DNA of 64,000 nt, taken from positions 496,001 to 560,000 of the forward strand of contig NZ_CP047029.1 in the NCBI RefSeq assembly GCF_009796805.1. Reading direction: 5' to 3'. The stretch comes from Algibacter sp. L1A34 (GTDB taxonomy: Bacteria; Bacteroidota; Bacteroidia; Flavobacteriales; Flavobacteriaceae). This document shows, piece after piece, positions 17,704 to 26,761 of the stretch. How positions within the stretch are numbered: the first letter of the stretch is position 1; each line of letters opens with the position of its first letter. The notes under the pieces are model-generated. The model ran no database searches. It had not been told where the DNA came from and worked only from the letters and a program-made list of their open reading frames with translations. Position numbers and translations under genes: made by a program.

Positions 17704-18594
17704 TTATTGCCCCAATTTGAAGTTTACTTTTACAAAACCAATTTGTTTTGCGGGTGCTTTAGAATCTGCTGGCCACTTATGAGAAAGTGCTATTTTTTTT
17801 GCTGGCTCTAACAAGCATTGCGACGTATTTGTTGTTCCTTTCACTCCAGGCTCAGCTTCCACTACGTTCCCACTTTGGTTTACAACAATTTTAACAATCA
17901 CTAATCCCGATTCGTTACAATCTTGTTTTACTGTATTAAATGATGCACGCCCACGACCATTAAGCCCATAACCAACACCACCACTTCCAGAGCCCGAACC
18001 AAAATAACTTGGCGCATATGGGTTACCATCTAATTGCCCCTTATCTCCCGCTTTATTGTCGTTGCCTTCTCCTCCAGATTCTGTTCCTTCAGATTTACTA
18101 ACACCTCCAATTAAAGCATCTAATTTTCTTTTCTTTTCTTCTTGCTCGCGTTTTTCTTTAGCGACTTTCTCTACTTCCGCTTTAGCTTTTGCTTCGGCTT
18201 TAGCCTTAGCATCTGCCTTTACTTTCGCTTCTGCTTTAGATTTAGCCTCTTCGATTGCTTTTTGCTTTTTTATCGCAATTTCTTCAGCATTATCTGCTGT
18301 TAAAACCTCTTCTTTTGTTTCTGTAGGTTTTGCCGCCTCAGCTTCTTTTTGTATCGTTTCTTCTACTGGCTGAGGAATCTCTTCTACCTCACGAGGTTCA
18401 GATTTTATAGGTGCTTTAGGTTGTACATCTCCTTTACCAAAATCTGTAGTTCCAAAATTTACAGCAACACCGTATTCCTCTGGAGGATCCATATAAGGCG
18501 GACCAACAACAAAAAGCAACAACAAAAGAATAACCATAATTAAAGTGGTTATTTTTGCTGAATCTTTTTCGTGTTTGGTTTTGAAGTATCTCAT
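17704..18594 (-). CDS. tonB: energy transducer TonB
   Basis: A 296-residue protein. One N-terminal membrane helix (about 16-32) is followed by a proline- and acid-rich stretch, a long Ala/Lys/Glu helix rich in EAKAKAEAKAKAE-like repeats (about 110-160), a glycine-rich linker and a C-terminal TonB-like domain with CLLEPAKKIALSHKWPA and QIGFVKVNFKLGQ. With ExbB and ExbD it passes proton-motive energy to TonB-dependent receptors, of which two SusC-type examples lie in this window. It is preceded by exbD (37 bases) and exbB. The long helical spacer should span the periplasm. Confidence 0.88.
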   Translation of the reverse strand: MRYFKTKHEKDSAKITTLIMVILLLLLFVVGPPYMDPPEEYGVAVNFGTTDFGKGDVQPKAPIKSEPREVEEIPQPVEETIQKEAEAAKPTETKEEVLTADNAEEIAIKKQKAIEEAKSKAEAKVKADAKAKAEAKAKAEVEKVAKEKREQEEKKRKLDALIGGVSKSEGTESGGEGNDNKAGDKGQLDGNPYAPSYFGSGSGSGGVGYGLNGRGRASFNTVKQDCNESGLVIVKIVVNQSGNVVEAEPGVKGTTNTSQCLLEPAKKIALSHKWPADSKAPAKQIGFVKVNFKLGQ

Positions 18595-18631
18595 AACAAG
18601 CTCAGTACTTTAAGCCTAGAAGGGTTTCCTA

Positions 18632-19024
18632 TCAATTAGGCTGAACCGCTAAAATGACTTTGAATTTATTTCTATTGGCAATATCCATAACCTTTACAAC
18701 ATTTTCTACAGGAACAGACTTCTCGGCTCTAAGTACAATTGTAGGTTTCTCTTTGTTTGATAAAGAAGTTATCAATTCATTTTCTAATACGCTTTCTCCA
18801 ACCCTTTTTTGATCTATATAGTAGGTCAAATCTTTTTTAATACTAACTGCTATAGACTTTTTATTCTCGGTTTTCCCACTAGCTTTTGGTAATAAAATAT
18901 CAATAGCACTTGTAGTAACCAAGGTAGAAGCAATCATAAAAAAGATAAGTAGCAGAAACACAATATCCGTCATCGACGACATATTGAATTCTGGCGAAAC
19001 TTTATTTCTTCCTCTAAAATTCAT
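18632..19024 (-). CDS. exbD: biopolymer transporter ExbD
   Basis: A 130-residue ExbD/TolR protein: a short cytoplasmic N-terminus, one membrane helix (SSMTDIVFLLLIFFMIASTLV, about 17-37) and a periplasmic domain. The conserved aspartate needed for proton coupling is in the MTDIVFLLLIFF motif (about residue 20). It forms the TonB-energising motor with the ExbB gene just upstream (one base between the stop and this start). Confidence 0.93.
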   Translation of the reverse strand: MNFRGRNKVSPEFNMSSMTDIVFLLLIFFMIASTLVTTSAIDILLPKASGKTENKKSIAVSIKKDLTYYIDQKRVGESVLENELITSLSNKEKPTIVLRAEKSVPVENVVKVMDIANRNKFKVILAVQPN

Positions 19025-19025
19025 A

Positions 19026-19727
19026 TTAAGAAGGTTCGTTTAAGTGGTCTAAAAACTCTAAAGAAGTCGCCTCCATTTGATATACCACTTTATCTGTACG
19101 AACCACTAAATGATTGTACGTTACGTAAGCCACAATACCAACAATTAAACCTGCAACAGTAGTTGTCATAGCTGTGTAGAGTCCGCTTGCCAATACATCC
19201 ATTTGGATACTTCCTCCAGCATTTGCTAGTTCAAAAATTGCCAAAATCATCCCAACAACCGTTCCTAAAAAACCAATCATTGGTGCTGCTCCAGAAATAG
19301 TAGCTAAAACACTTACGTTTTTTTCGAGTCCGTAAATTTCTAAACGTCCTGCATTTTCTATAGCGGTATTAATATCGGCTAATGGCTTCCCTATTCTAGA
19401 TATTCCTTTTCCTATTAAACGAGAAACTGGAGAGTTTAATTGAGTACAAAGCGCTTGTGCCGATTCTATTTTACCATTACTTACATGATCTTTTATTTGA
19501 TTCATAAAGTTAGCATCTACTTGCGATGCCGCCTTAATAGCAAACAAACGTTCGAAATAAATGTAAATGGCAGCTACCAATAATAAAAATAGAATAGCGA
19601 TAATAATTTGTCCTGCGAGCCCTCCACTACTAATTAATTCTATTATGGAGAGTGTTTTTTCAACTGGTTCTCCTTCTGATAATACTTCTGCACCTTCTTG
19701 TGCATTTTGTAATAATATATTTAGCAT
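19026..19727 (-). CDS. exbB: MotA/TolQ/ExbB proton channel family protein
   Basis: A 233-residue inner-membrane protein with three predicted membrane segments (about 35-55, 135-160 and 180-205). The second and third carry the family motif, seen as LATISGAAPMIGFLGTVVGM and TTTVAGLIVGIVAYVTYN. It is the first gene of the exbB-exbD-tonB-folC operon and forms the channel of the TonB motor. The 176-base gap upstream should hold the operon promoter, but I could not place a convincing one. Confidence 0.93.
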   Translation of the reverse strand: MLNILLQNAQEGAEVLSEGEPVEKTLSIIELISSGGLAGQIIIAILFLLLVAAIYIYFERLFAIKAASQVDANFMNQIKDHVSNGKIESAQALCTQLNSPVSRLIGKGISRIGKPLADINTAIENAGRLEIYGLEKNVSVLATISGAAPMIGFLGTVVGMILAIFELANAGGSIQMDVLASGLYTAMTTTVAGLIVGIVAYVTYNHLVVRTDKVVYQMEATSLEFLDHLNEPS

Positions 19728-19903
19728 ATAATCTTAATTTATTGCAACACTATAACGTCAATATTTATATTAAATTATGGTTCTATTCATACTATTTTAA
19801 ATAAAATATAAAAACCTTCAATATCCGCTTTATTCTTTATTCTAGAAATGACATTATTATCAATATATATGCCACTATTCAGCGAAAGCGAAATAAATAT
19901 ATT

Positions 19904-21340
19904 TTAAAATAAAGTTCTTGTAAACATAAAGGCTCCAGCACCAACTAAGAAACCAATTAACGCTAACCAAGCGATTTTTTTAAGGTACCAAAAGAAATCA
20001 ATTTTCTCCATTCCCATAGCCACAACACCTGCAGCAGAACCAATAATTAACATACTACCACCTGTTCCTGCAGAATAAGCTATAAAGTGCCAAAGCTCAT
20101 TATCTAAAGGCTCATGGAACATACCTAAACTAGCCGCTACTAAAGGTACATTGTCTATTACTGCCGATCCAACACCTAATAGCAACACTACTAAATCGGA
20201 AACACCTTCGTGACCTCCTACATGAATTTCAGTTCCTAACATTGGCATGGATTCCTGTAAAGATCCAGCAAAGTTGAATAAGATACCTAAAGACTCTAAA
20301 GCTGCAACTGCCATTAAAATCCCTAAGAAAAATAAAATACTTGGCAACTCAATTTTAGATAATGATTGATGTACTGGGCTATGGTGTGCAGCTGCATCAC
20401 TTTCTTCAGAATCATGATCCGTCATGCTAAATTTAGCATTACTATAAACTTCTGCAAAAATTGCAACAACAGCTAAAGATAACATCATACCAACATAAGG
20501 AGGTAAATGTGTAATCATTTTAAAGATTGGTACAAAAACAATAGCACCTAAACCTAGGTACAGCATTTTACCACTAAATTTAGATTTTGGTTTCTCTTCC
20601 ACTTGTTCTACTTCTAAATCACCTTTAAATGCTGGTAAAAATGAAGCGATAAACGTTGGAACGGCCATACATAAAAATGATGGTAATAATAGGTAACCAA
20701 CTAAATGACCTGTTGTTACTTTTTTACCAATCCAAAGCATAGTAGTTGTTACATCTCCAATTGGAGACCAAGCACCACCAGCATTTGCAGCGATAATAAT
20801 TAAACCTGCATACCAAATACGTACACTTCTATCTTTTACAATTTTCTGAAGTATTGAAATTAATACGATTGTAGCAGTTAAGTTATCAATGATTGCAGAT
20901 AAAATGAAAGCTAGGATAGCAAATATCCAAAGTATTTTACTTTTCTTTTTTGTTTTAATAAAATCTTTAATAGTTGAAAATCCATCGAAATAATCTATAA
21001 TTTCAACGATAGTCATTGCTCCCAAAAGAAACACTAATATCTCACAAGTTTTACCTAAGTGATGCAATAATGTATCTTCCATTAAGCTCATTTTCCCAGA
21101 AGTTACAACATGCCCACTTGCATCTAATACATCATGCAAAGGCAACCCGCCAAAATTTTCCATTAATGTATGGTTTGCAGAATCGAACCATTGAGAAAAG
21201 TCATCTAGACCTAAAGCTATTAAAGCCCAACAAATAGCCATCATGACTAGCGCGGGTATTAATTTATCGATTTTTATACTATGCTCCATTGTTATGGCTA
21301 AATAGCCAAAAACAAATACTAAAATAATTGCTGCTTCCAT
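19904..21340 (-). CDS. nhaD: Na+/H+ antiporter NhaD
   Basis: A 478-residue membrane protein with about 11 to 13 helices. Family marks include IDNLTATIVLISILQKI near residue 155, NAGGAWSPIGDVTTTMLW, and SAVIDNVPLVAASLGMF in the second half, the paired NLT/NVP helices of the ion-transporter superfamily. A His-rich soluble loop (DHDSEESDAAAHHSPVHQ) lies near residue 310. It exports Na+ or Li+ in exchange for protons at alkaline pH, fitting a marine habitat. It follows the amino-acid dehydrogenase gene by 23 bases, suggesting one transcript. Confidence 0.93.
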   Translation of the reverse strand: MEAAIILVFVFGYLAITMEHSIKIDKLIPALVMMAICWALIALGLDDFSQWFDSANHTLMENFGGLPLHDVLDASGHVVTSGKMSLMEDTLLHHLGKTCEILVFLLGAMTIVEIIDYFDGFSTIKDFIKTKKKSKILWIFAILAFILSAIIDNLTATIVLISILQKIVKDRSVRIWYAGLIIIAANAGGAWSPIGDVTTTMLWIGKKVTTGHLVGYLLLPSFLCMAVPTFIASFLPAFKGDLEVEQVEEKPKSKFSGKMLYLGLGAIVFVPIFKMITHLPPYVGMMLSLAVVAIFAEVYSNAKFSMTDHDSEESDAAAHHSPVHQSLSKIELPSILFFLGILMAVAALESLGILFNFAGSLQESMPMLGTEIHVGGHEGVSDLVVLLLGVGSAVIDNVPLVAASLGMFHEPLDNELWHFIAYSAGTGGSMLIIGSAAGVVAMGMEKIDFFWYLKKIAWLALIGFLVGAGAFMFTRTLF

Positions 21341-21363
21341 ATTAAATGTTAAATTTATTTTTT

Positions 21364-22593
21364 TTAGATTAGTTGACTCAGCGCGAGCTCGAAAGCCGTA
21401 GCGCTTATTTCGGTTTTAGATTTATTTTTTAAATATACTTTTTCTAATGCTTCTCTAATTTTATTGGAGGTATCATTAAAAATAGCTTCATCTGTCATTT
21501 GTACTTTACGCTCCATAAAATAAGCGAAAACTCTTGCCATACCACAGTTTGAAATAAAATCTGGTATTAAACTCACACGGCTATCGGTGTGCTCCATAAT
21601 AGAACCAAAAAATATTTCCTTATCAGCAAATGGCACATTAGCACCACAAGAGATAACTTCCAAACCACTATTTATCATCTCATCAATTTGATTTTGAGTG
21701 ATAAGTCGCGATGCTGCACATGGTGCAAAAATCTCAGTTTGCAACTTCCAAATGTCTTGATTTATTGTTTCAAATGGTATTAAATTATCGGCTTCTAAAG
21801 TATTACCTTTTTTAGCTAAAAACAATTTTGTAATCTCTTCAAAAGAAAAACCATCTTCATTAATTAAACCACCTGCAATATCGATAATTCCAACCACTTT
21901 TGCACCCATTTGGGACAAATAAAATGCAGCAGCAGCTCCAACATTTCCAAAACCCTGAATTACAGCTCGTTTTCCTTTTACCGAGCCTCCATAAATATTG
22001 TAATATTGTTTTACAGCTTCGGCAACACCAAAACCAGTAATCATATCGGCAATGGTATATTTTCTCGATACACTTGGCGAAAAATCTGGATTTTCAATAA
22101 CCTTAATAACACCTTGTCTTAACTGTCCAATTCTATTTATTTTATCTGCTTCTGTTGGTTTAAAATGCCCATTAAAAACACCTTCTTGCGGATGCCAAAC
22201 ACCACTTTGCTCCGTAATAGGAATCACTTCGTGAATTTCATCAACATTTAAATCGCCGCCAGTTCCATAATAACTTTTAAGTAACGGAGAAACAACGGCA
22301 TACCACCGTTCTAGAACACCTTTTTTTCTTGGATCTTTTGGATCAAAATTAATCCCCGATTTAGCGCCACCAATAGCAGGACCAGAAACCGTAAACTTGA
22401 TTTCCATTGTTTTTGCTAAAGATAACACCTCATTCATATCCAATCCTTTTCGCATACGGGTTCCTCCGCCTGCAGCACCACCTCTTAAAGAGTTTATTAC
22501 AACCCAACCTTCTGCTTCGGTTTCAGAGTCTCTCCAATTAAATACTATTTCGGGTGCTTTATCTTCGTACTTTTTTAATAATGCTTTTATCAT
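21364..22593 (-). CDS. Glu/Leu/Phe/Val dehydrogenase family protein
   Basis: A 409-residue NAD(P)-dependent amino-acid dehydrogenase. The N-terminal domain has GGAAGGGTRMRKGL and the catalytic-lysine region GPAIGGAKSGINFDP (about residues 70-85), with TGGDLNVDE next. The Rossmann motif GFGNVGAAAAFYL sits near residue 215. It deaminates glutamate or a branched-chain amino acid, or runs in reverse; the sequence does not tell which. It shares a strand and a 23-base gap with nhaD. A TATATTTG at 22716-22723 on the - strand could be its -7 box, without a clear TTG partner. Confidence 0.9.
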   Translation of the reverse strand: MIKALLKKYEDKAPEIVFNWRDSETEAEGWVVINSLRGGAAGGGTRMRKGLDMNEVLSLAKTMEIKFTVSGPAIGGAKSGINFDPKDPRKKGVLERWYAVVSPLLKSYYGTGGDLNVDEIHEVIPITEQSGVWHPQEGVFNGHFKPTEADKINRIGQLRQGVIKVIENPDFSPSVSRKYTIADMITGFGVAEAVKQYYNIYGGSVKGKRAVIQGFGNVGAAAAFYLSQMGAKVVGIIDIAGGLINEDGFSFEEITKLFLAKKGNTLEADNLIPFETINQDIWKLQTEIFAPCAASRLITQNQIDEMINSGLEVISCGANVPFADKEIFFGSIMEHTDSRVSLIPDFISNCGMARVFAYFMERKVQMTDEAIFNDTSNKIREALEKVYLKNKSKTEISATAFELALSQLI

Positions 22594-22762
22594 TTGTATA
22601 ATTCAAAATTTTAATAAATAGATTTTTTTAGCTAAAGCTTTACGAGTAATTTTCGATTTCTACAGCTAAAGTTGATTCATTTTATATAAAATTTTAAATT
22701 ATTAATAGTAAGTAACAAATATAAAAAACTAAAAACCTTGTAAGATTAAATTTCCGTTATTT

Positions 22763-23818
22763 TTAAGAATAAATTCTACCAGAACTATGATTTTTTGACG
22801 CTCCCGTAACCGATTGTAAGCAATTCACTTCATTTCGCAATTTCAAGATACCTAAAAAGGCAAAAATTAAAGCTTCTTTAAATTCTACTAAGTCATGATT
22901 TGGAATAATAATTTCCGTTTGAATATTCGATTTAATTCTTGAAATTATATAATCGTTATAAGCACCTCCACCAGTAACCAAGACTTTAGCCTTTGGTTTT
23001 ATAACCCTAGATATTTGTTTTGCAATATGATCGGAGAATGTTCTTAAAACATCTTTATCACTTGCGTGAGAAGATTCAATTAAAGGGAAAATATTTTTAT
23101 TCACCCATTCTAATCCTAACGATTTTGGTGGTTGTTCTTCATAAAAATCCAACTTATTGAGTTGATTCCCTAAATGAATTAAGTACGCTCCCGATGCGGC
23201 AATTTGTCCTCCATCGTCATAATTCAAACCTAAATTTCGAGCGTATTTATTCAAAACAATGTTTACAGGACAAATATCATAAGCTATGCGTTCATTTTTT
23301 ATTTGGGTAGAAATATTTGCAAAACCACCTAAGTTCAAGCAAAAATCGTATTCCGAAAACAATAACTGATCGCCAATAGGTACCAGTGGAGCACCTTGCC
23401 CGCCAAGCTCAACATCCTCAACTCTAAAATCGCAAACCACGGTTTCATTTATAAGTTTAGCTAAAATGGGTTGATTCCCTATTTGATAGGTTAATTTATT
23501 TTCTGGTCGATGCAGCGCGGTATGCCCATGAGAACAAACCGCATCGATATTTTTAATATTATTTTTTATGATAAACGTTTTAATAACCTCAGCTAAAAAA
23601 ACCGTATAATCTTCATCAATCTTTTTTAATTCATCTAAAGAGCGTAATACTAAACCCTTTAGTTCTTCATGCCAAACATCAGGATAACCAACCGTTTCGG
23701 CACAAATAATTTCAAAACGCCAAGTTTCATCTAAAACAAATTTGGCTTCAACTAGATCTATTCCATCTAAAGATGTGCCGGACATCACTCCAACAACATG
23801 ATATTCTTTTTTTTCCAT
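22763..23818 (-). CDS. anmK: anhydro-N-acetylmuramic acid kinase
   Basis: A 351-residue kinase from the ATG at 23818. An in-frame ATG at 23836 is too far from the family start and would reach closer to the divergent promoter. The signature GVMSGTSLDGID is at residues about 10-21, CSHGHTALHRP near 100 and NLGGFANIS near 165, with the sugar-kinase GGGAYNDYI loop near 285. It phosphorylates and hydrolyses 1,6-anhydro-MurNAc from recycled cell wall to MurNAc-6-phosphate. It is divergent from the acyl-CoA dehydrogenase gene. Confidence 0.95.
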   Translation of the reverse strand: MEKKEYHVVGVMSGTSLDGIDLVEAKFVLDETWRFEIICAETVGYPDVWHEELKGLVLRSLDELKKIDEDYTVFLAEVIKTFIIKNNIKNIDAVCSHGHTALHRPENKLTYQIGNQPILAKLINETVVCDFRVEDVELGGQGAPLVPIGDQLLFSEYDFCLNLGGFANISTQIKNERIAYDICPVNIVLNKYARNLGLNYDDGGQIAASGAYLIHLGNQLNKLDFYEEQPPKSLGLEWVNKNIFPLIESSHASDKDVLRTFSDHIAKQISRVIKPKAKVLVTGGGAYNDYIISRIKSNIQTEIIIPNHDLVEFKEALIFAFLGILKLRNEVNCLQSVTGASKNHSSGRIYS

Positions 23819-23842
23819 CGGATGTAAAAATAACAATACCCA

Positions 23843-23873
23843 TTGAAATATTCACACTAAAAACCTATATTTG
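23843..23873 (+). promoter_or_regulatory. promoter of the acyl-CoA dehydrogenase gene
   Basis: TTG (23843-23845), a 20-base spacer and a perfect TATATTTG (23866-23873) match the Bacteroidota housekeeping promoter. The start would be near 23880, giving a leader of about 35 bases. Confidence 0.75.
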
Positions 23874-23914
23874 AAAACATTTTTTACATTATTAACACCC
23901 TTTAATTACGAATT

Positions 23915-25057
23915 ATGGATTTTAAACTCTCAGAAGAACATATTATGATACGCGATGCCGCTCGCGATTTTGCTCAAACCGAATTACTTCCTGGCGTAAT
24001 TGAACGCGATAACAAACAAGAATTCCCAAACACCTTAGTTAAAAAAATGGGTGATTTAGGCTTTTTAGGTGTTATGGTCGATCCTAAATACGGCGGAAGC
24101 GGTATGGATGCCATTTCGTATGTTCTAATCATGGAAGAGCTATCTAAAGTAGACGCCTCGGCATCTGTAATAGTTTCGGTAAACAATTCCTTAGTTTGTT
24201 ACGGACTAGAAGCTTATGGTAACGACGAACAAAAAGAAAAATATCTTACAAAATTAGCAACAGGCGAATTTGTTGGTGCATTTTGTTTAAGCGAACCCGA
24301 AGCTGGTAGCGATGCCACATCACAAAGCACGACAGCCATAGACCATGGCGACCACTATATTATTAACGGTACAAAAAACTGGATTACAAACGGTGGCCGT
24401 GCCGATGTTTACATTGTAATAGCACAAACCGATCGCGATAAAGGTTCTCATGGTATTAATGCTTTTATATTAGAAAAAGGCATGGATGGTTTCCATATTG
24501 GCCCAAAAGAAGATAAACTTGGTATCCGCGGAAGCGACACGCATACTCTACAATTTAACGACGTAAAAGTCCCGAAAGAAAACCGCATTGGCACTAACGG
24601 ATCTGGTTTCCGCTTTGCAATGAAAACACTTTCTGGAGGTAGAATTGGGATTGCTGCACAAGCTTTAGGTATTGCATCTGGCGCTTTCGAACTTGCATTA
24701 AAATATTCTAAACAGCGTAAAGCTTTTGGAACCGAGATTTGCAACCACCAAGCCATAGCCTTCAAACTTGCCGATATGTACACCGATATTGAAGCCGCTC
24801 GCATGCTTGTAATGAAAGCCGCTTGGGATAAAGACCAAGGTAATAATTACGATAAATCGAGTGCTATGGCAAAATTATACGCCAGTAAAGTTGCCATGGA
24901 GCACACCGTAGAAGCCGTACAAATACATGGCGGTAACGGTTTTGTAAAAGATTATCATGTAGAACGCTTAATGCGAGATGCCAAAATAACACAGATTTAC
25001 GAAGGCACATCCGAAATACAAAAAATCGTTATTTCCAGAAGTTTAATTAAGGAATAA
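23915..25057 (+). CDS. short-chain acyl-CoA dehydrogenase
   Basis: A 380-residue FAD enzyme, standard length. GAFCLSEPEAGSDATSQST and NGTKNWITNGGRAD form the flavin and substrate site. The catalytic base is Glu363 in QIYEGTSEIQ, in the position used by short- and medium-chain enzymes. AVQIHGGNGFVKDYHVERLMRD is the usual flavin-contact block. It oxidises acyl-CoA to enoyl-CoA in fatty-acid or branched-chain amino-acid breakdown. It has its own promoter and is followed by a hairpin terminator, so it is probably separate from the ArsS-type cluster that begins 140 bases later. Confidence 0.95.
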   Translation: MDFKLSEEHIMIRDAARDFAQTELLPGVIERDNKQEFPNTLVKKMGDLGFLGVMVDPKYGGSGMDAISYVLIMEELSKVDASASVIVSVNNSLVCYGLEAYGNDEQKEKYLTKLATGEFVGAFCLSEPEAGSDATSQSTTAIDHGDHYIINGTKNWITNGGRADVYIVIAQTDRDKGSHGINAFILEKGMDGFHIGPKEDKLGIRGSDTHTLQFNDVKVPKENRIGTNGSGFRFAMKTLSGGRIGIAAQALGIASGAFELALKYSKQRKAFGTEICNHQAIAFKLADMYTDIEAARMLVMKAAWDKDQGNNYDKSSAMAKLYASKVAMEHTVEAVQIHGGNGFVKDYHVERLMRDAKITQIYEGTSEIQKIVISRSLIKE

Positions 25058-25101
25058 ATGCCTAGAAATATTATATTTCGTAAAATAAAAATCATGAATT
25101 C

Positions 25102-25134
25102 AAAAAAAAGGCTCAAATATTCGAGTCTTTTTTT
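25102..25134 (+). terminator. terminator after the acyl-CoA dehydrogenase gene
   Basis: An A run, GGCTC (25110-25114), an 8-base loop, GAGTC (25123-25127) and a T run form a typical intrinsic terminator, with one G-T pair. Confidence 0.8.
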
Positions 25135-25199
25135 GTTAAGAATCACCAAAGTACTCGACAATTACAAATAGATTTCATTATTTCGTAAAAAATAAAATC

Positions 25200-25535
25200 A
25201 TGCAAAAAACATATTACGACCCAGCCGATTTAAGAAAATTTGGAAAAATCACCGAATGGAGCAAAGATTTAGGCGAAAAATTCTTTGAATATTACGGAAA
25301 AGTTTTCGAGGAAGGCGCACTAACAGCACGCGAGAAATCGCTAATAGCACTTGCTGTAGCACACACAGAACAATGCCCATATTGTATAGACGCTTACACA
25401 AAAGATGGTTTGCAACGTGGCGTAACTAAAGAAGAAATGATGGAAGCCATACATGTAGGAGCTGCAATAAAAAGTGGAGCAACCCTAGCACATGGTGTTC
25501 AAATGATGAATAAAGTAAACAAATTAGACGGGTAA
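25200..25535 (+). CDS. AhpD-like/carboxymuconolactone decarboxylase family protein, arsenosugar-cluster peroxidase-like type
   Basis: A 111-residue single-domain protein of the CMD/AhpD fold. The redox pair is Cys59 and Cys62 in HTEQCPYCIDAYTKDG; the His that follows the CxxC in AhpD (Cys+4) is a Tyr here. The family form with the PADLRKFG opening and EQCPYCIDAY is usually annotated as the arsenosugar biosynthesis-associated (formerly SeCys-associated) peroxidase-like protein, and it is typically next to the ArsS radical SAM gene, as here. Its actual reaction is unknown. The next gene starts 168 bases on, with a structured element on the opposite strand in between. Confidence 0.85.
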   Translation: MQKTYYDPADLRKFGKITEWSKDLGEKFFEYYGKVFEEGALTAREKSLIALAVAHTEQCPYCIDAYTKDGLQRGVTKEEMMEAIHVGAAIKSGATLAHGVQMMNKVNKLDG

Positions 25536-25540
25536 TATTT

Positions 25541-25637
25541 TTGGCGCTACCACAAGGGTCGGGCTTTTCGCAGTCGCTTTTTTGTGTTGCATAGGTGCAA
25601 CAACACAAAAAGAGCTCCAACAATGCTCCAATCCCTA
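25541..25637 (-). ncRNA. structured repeat-like element (copy 2), possibly a Flavo-1-type RNA
   Basis: On the - strand it reads GGGATTGGAGCATTG, then a long hairpin around TTGCACCTATGCAA, then CGAAAAGCCCGACCC and ends GGTAGCGCC. The 3' half matches the copy at 4471-4573 nearly base for base, and both begin with GGATT. The hairpin arms (about 25579-25592 and 25597-25610) are almost perfect. It fills the gap between the AhpD-like gene and arsS, on the opposite strand to both. Confidence 0.45.
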
Positions 25638-25702
25638 GCGCAGTTATCTGCCAAGTGCTGTTTTCAAAATAGAAACAGTATCTTAATTTTAAAAAACTAT
25701 TA

Positions 25703-26758
25703 ATGGCAACAAAGTCCCTACAAAAACGCGAAAGCGACTTAGCAAATAGCAACAGGCAACTCGACATTTTATCGAACGGCATTTTCAAAAATGGAGAATT
25801 ACCAACTTTTAAAAATAAAATTTCCGAAACTGGCCATTTTCCGCTTAAAGCGAAAAAACTCGAAATCCTGCAAATAAATGTAGGCTACATGTGTAACCAA
25901 GTTTGCGACCATTGCCATGTTGATGCTGGTCCAGACCGTAAAGAAATCATGACGCGCGATACCATGCGCGAATGTTTAGAGGTTATAAAAAACACAGGTG
26001 CTCACACTTTAGATTTAACAGGTGGCGCACCAGAAATGAACCCTGATTTCCGTTGGTTTGTAGAAGAAGCCGCAAAAGCAGGTATCAAAGATTTTATTGT
26101 TCGTTCTAATCTAACCATAATTAGAGCCAACAAAAAATACTACGATTTACCAGAATTCTTTAAAAAACACAATGTGCATGTTGTGAGCTCTATGCCACAC
26201 TGGACACGTGGAAAAACCGATAAACAACGTGGAGACGGTGTTTTTGATAAATCTATTAGAGCGCTACAAGATTTAAATGCTATTGGCTACGGTATACCGG
26301 GTAGCGATTTACGTTTAGATTTGGTTTACAATCCCTCGGGAGCCTTTTTACCTGGCGATCAAGTTGCTATGGAAAAAGATTTCAAAAAAGCCTTGAAGGA
26401 CGATTTCGATATCCAATTTCATAATTTATTTGCTATTACAAATTTACCTATCGCAAGGTTTTTAGATTTCCTTATTGCTTCAGAAAATTACGAAGACTAT
26501 ATGTACTCTTTAGTAGAAGCTTATAATCCAACTGCAGTTGAAAACGTAATGTGCACAAATACGCTATCCATAAGTTGGGATGGTTATTTGTTTGATTGCG
26601 ATTTTAATCAAATGCTTAATTTACCAGTAAATAGCAAATCAAAACACATTAGCGAATACAATGAAGAATTACTGGAAGGTAGAAACATTGTGATTTCTCA
26701 ACATTGTTACGGTTGTACCGCTGGTGCAGGTAGTAGCTGTCAAGGTGTAGTTGCTTAA
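25703..26758 (+). CDS. arsS: arsenosugar biosynthesis-type radical SAM protein ArsS
   Basis: A 351-residue radical SAM protein. The [4Fe-4S] cluster motif is Cys64-x3-Cys68-x2-Cys71 (CNQVCDHC), followed by HVDAGPDRKEIM and LTGGAPEMNPDF, both characteristic of this family. The C-terminal domain (DUF3641 type) ends in a Cys-rich HCYGCTAGAGSSCQG with Cys335, Cys338 and Cys346. Related cyanobacterial ArsS joins the 5'-deoxyadenosyl group of SAM to dimethylarsinous acid, giving 5'-deoxy-5'-dimethylarsinoyl-adenosine. All cluster residues are present, so activity is expected; that the substrate is arsenic is inferred from the family. No UGA/selenocysteine codon is involved here. The next gene starts 3 bases after the stop. 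Confidence 0.88.
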   Translation: MATKSLQKRESDLANSNRQLDILSNGIFKNGELPTFKNKISETGHFPLKAKKLEILQINVGYMCNQVCDHCHVDAGPDRKEIMTRDTMRECLEVIKNTGAHTLDLTGGAPEMNPDFRWFVEEAAKAGIKDFIVRSNLTIIRANKKYYDLPEFFKKHNVHVVSSMPHWTRGKTDKQRGDGVFDKSIRALQDLNAIGYGIPGSDLRLDLVYNPSGAFLPGDQVAMEKDFKKALKDDFDIQFHNLFAITNLPIARFLDFLIASENYEDYMYSLVEAYNPTAVENVMCTNTLSISWDGYLFDCDFNQMLNLPVNSKSKHISEYNEELLEGRNIVISQHCYGCTAGAGSSCQGVVA

Positions 26759-26761
26759 AAG

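Noticed and set aside
18056-18373. 105-codon + strand frame opposite tonB, rich in Ala and Ser
   Set aside because: It mirrors the Ala/Lys/Glu repeat of tonB on the other strand; no start context and no recognisable protein.
22716-22723. TATATTTG on the - strand as the dehydrogenase promoter
   Set aside because: The -7 match is perfect, but no TTG partner lies at the right spacing and the leader would be over 110 bases.
25703-26758. ArsS-type gene as a selenoprotein because of the older selenodomain name
   Set aside because: The Cys-rich C-terminus is fully encoded by TGT/TGC codons, there is no in-frame TGA, and no SECIS-like need arises.
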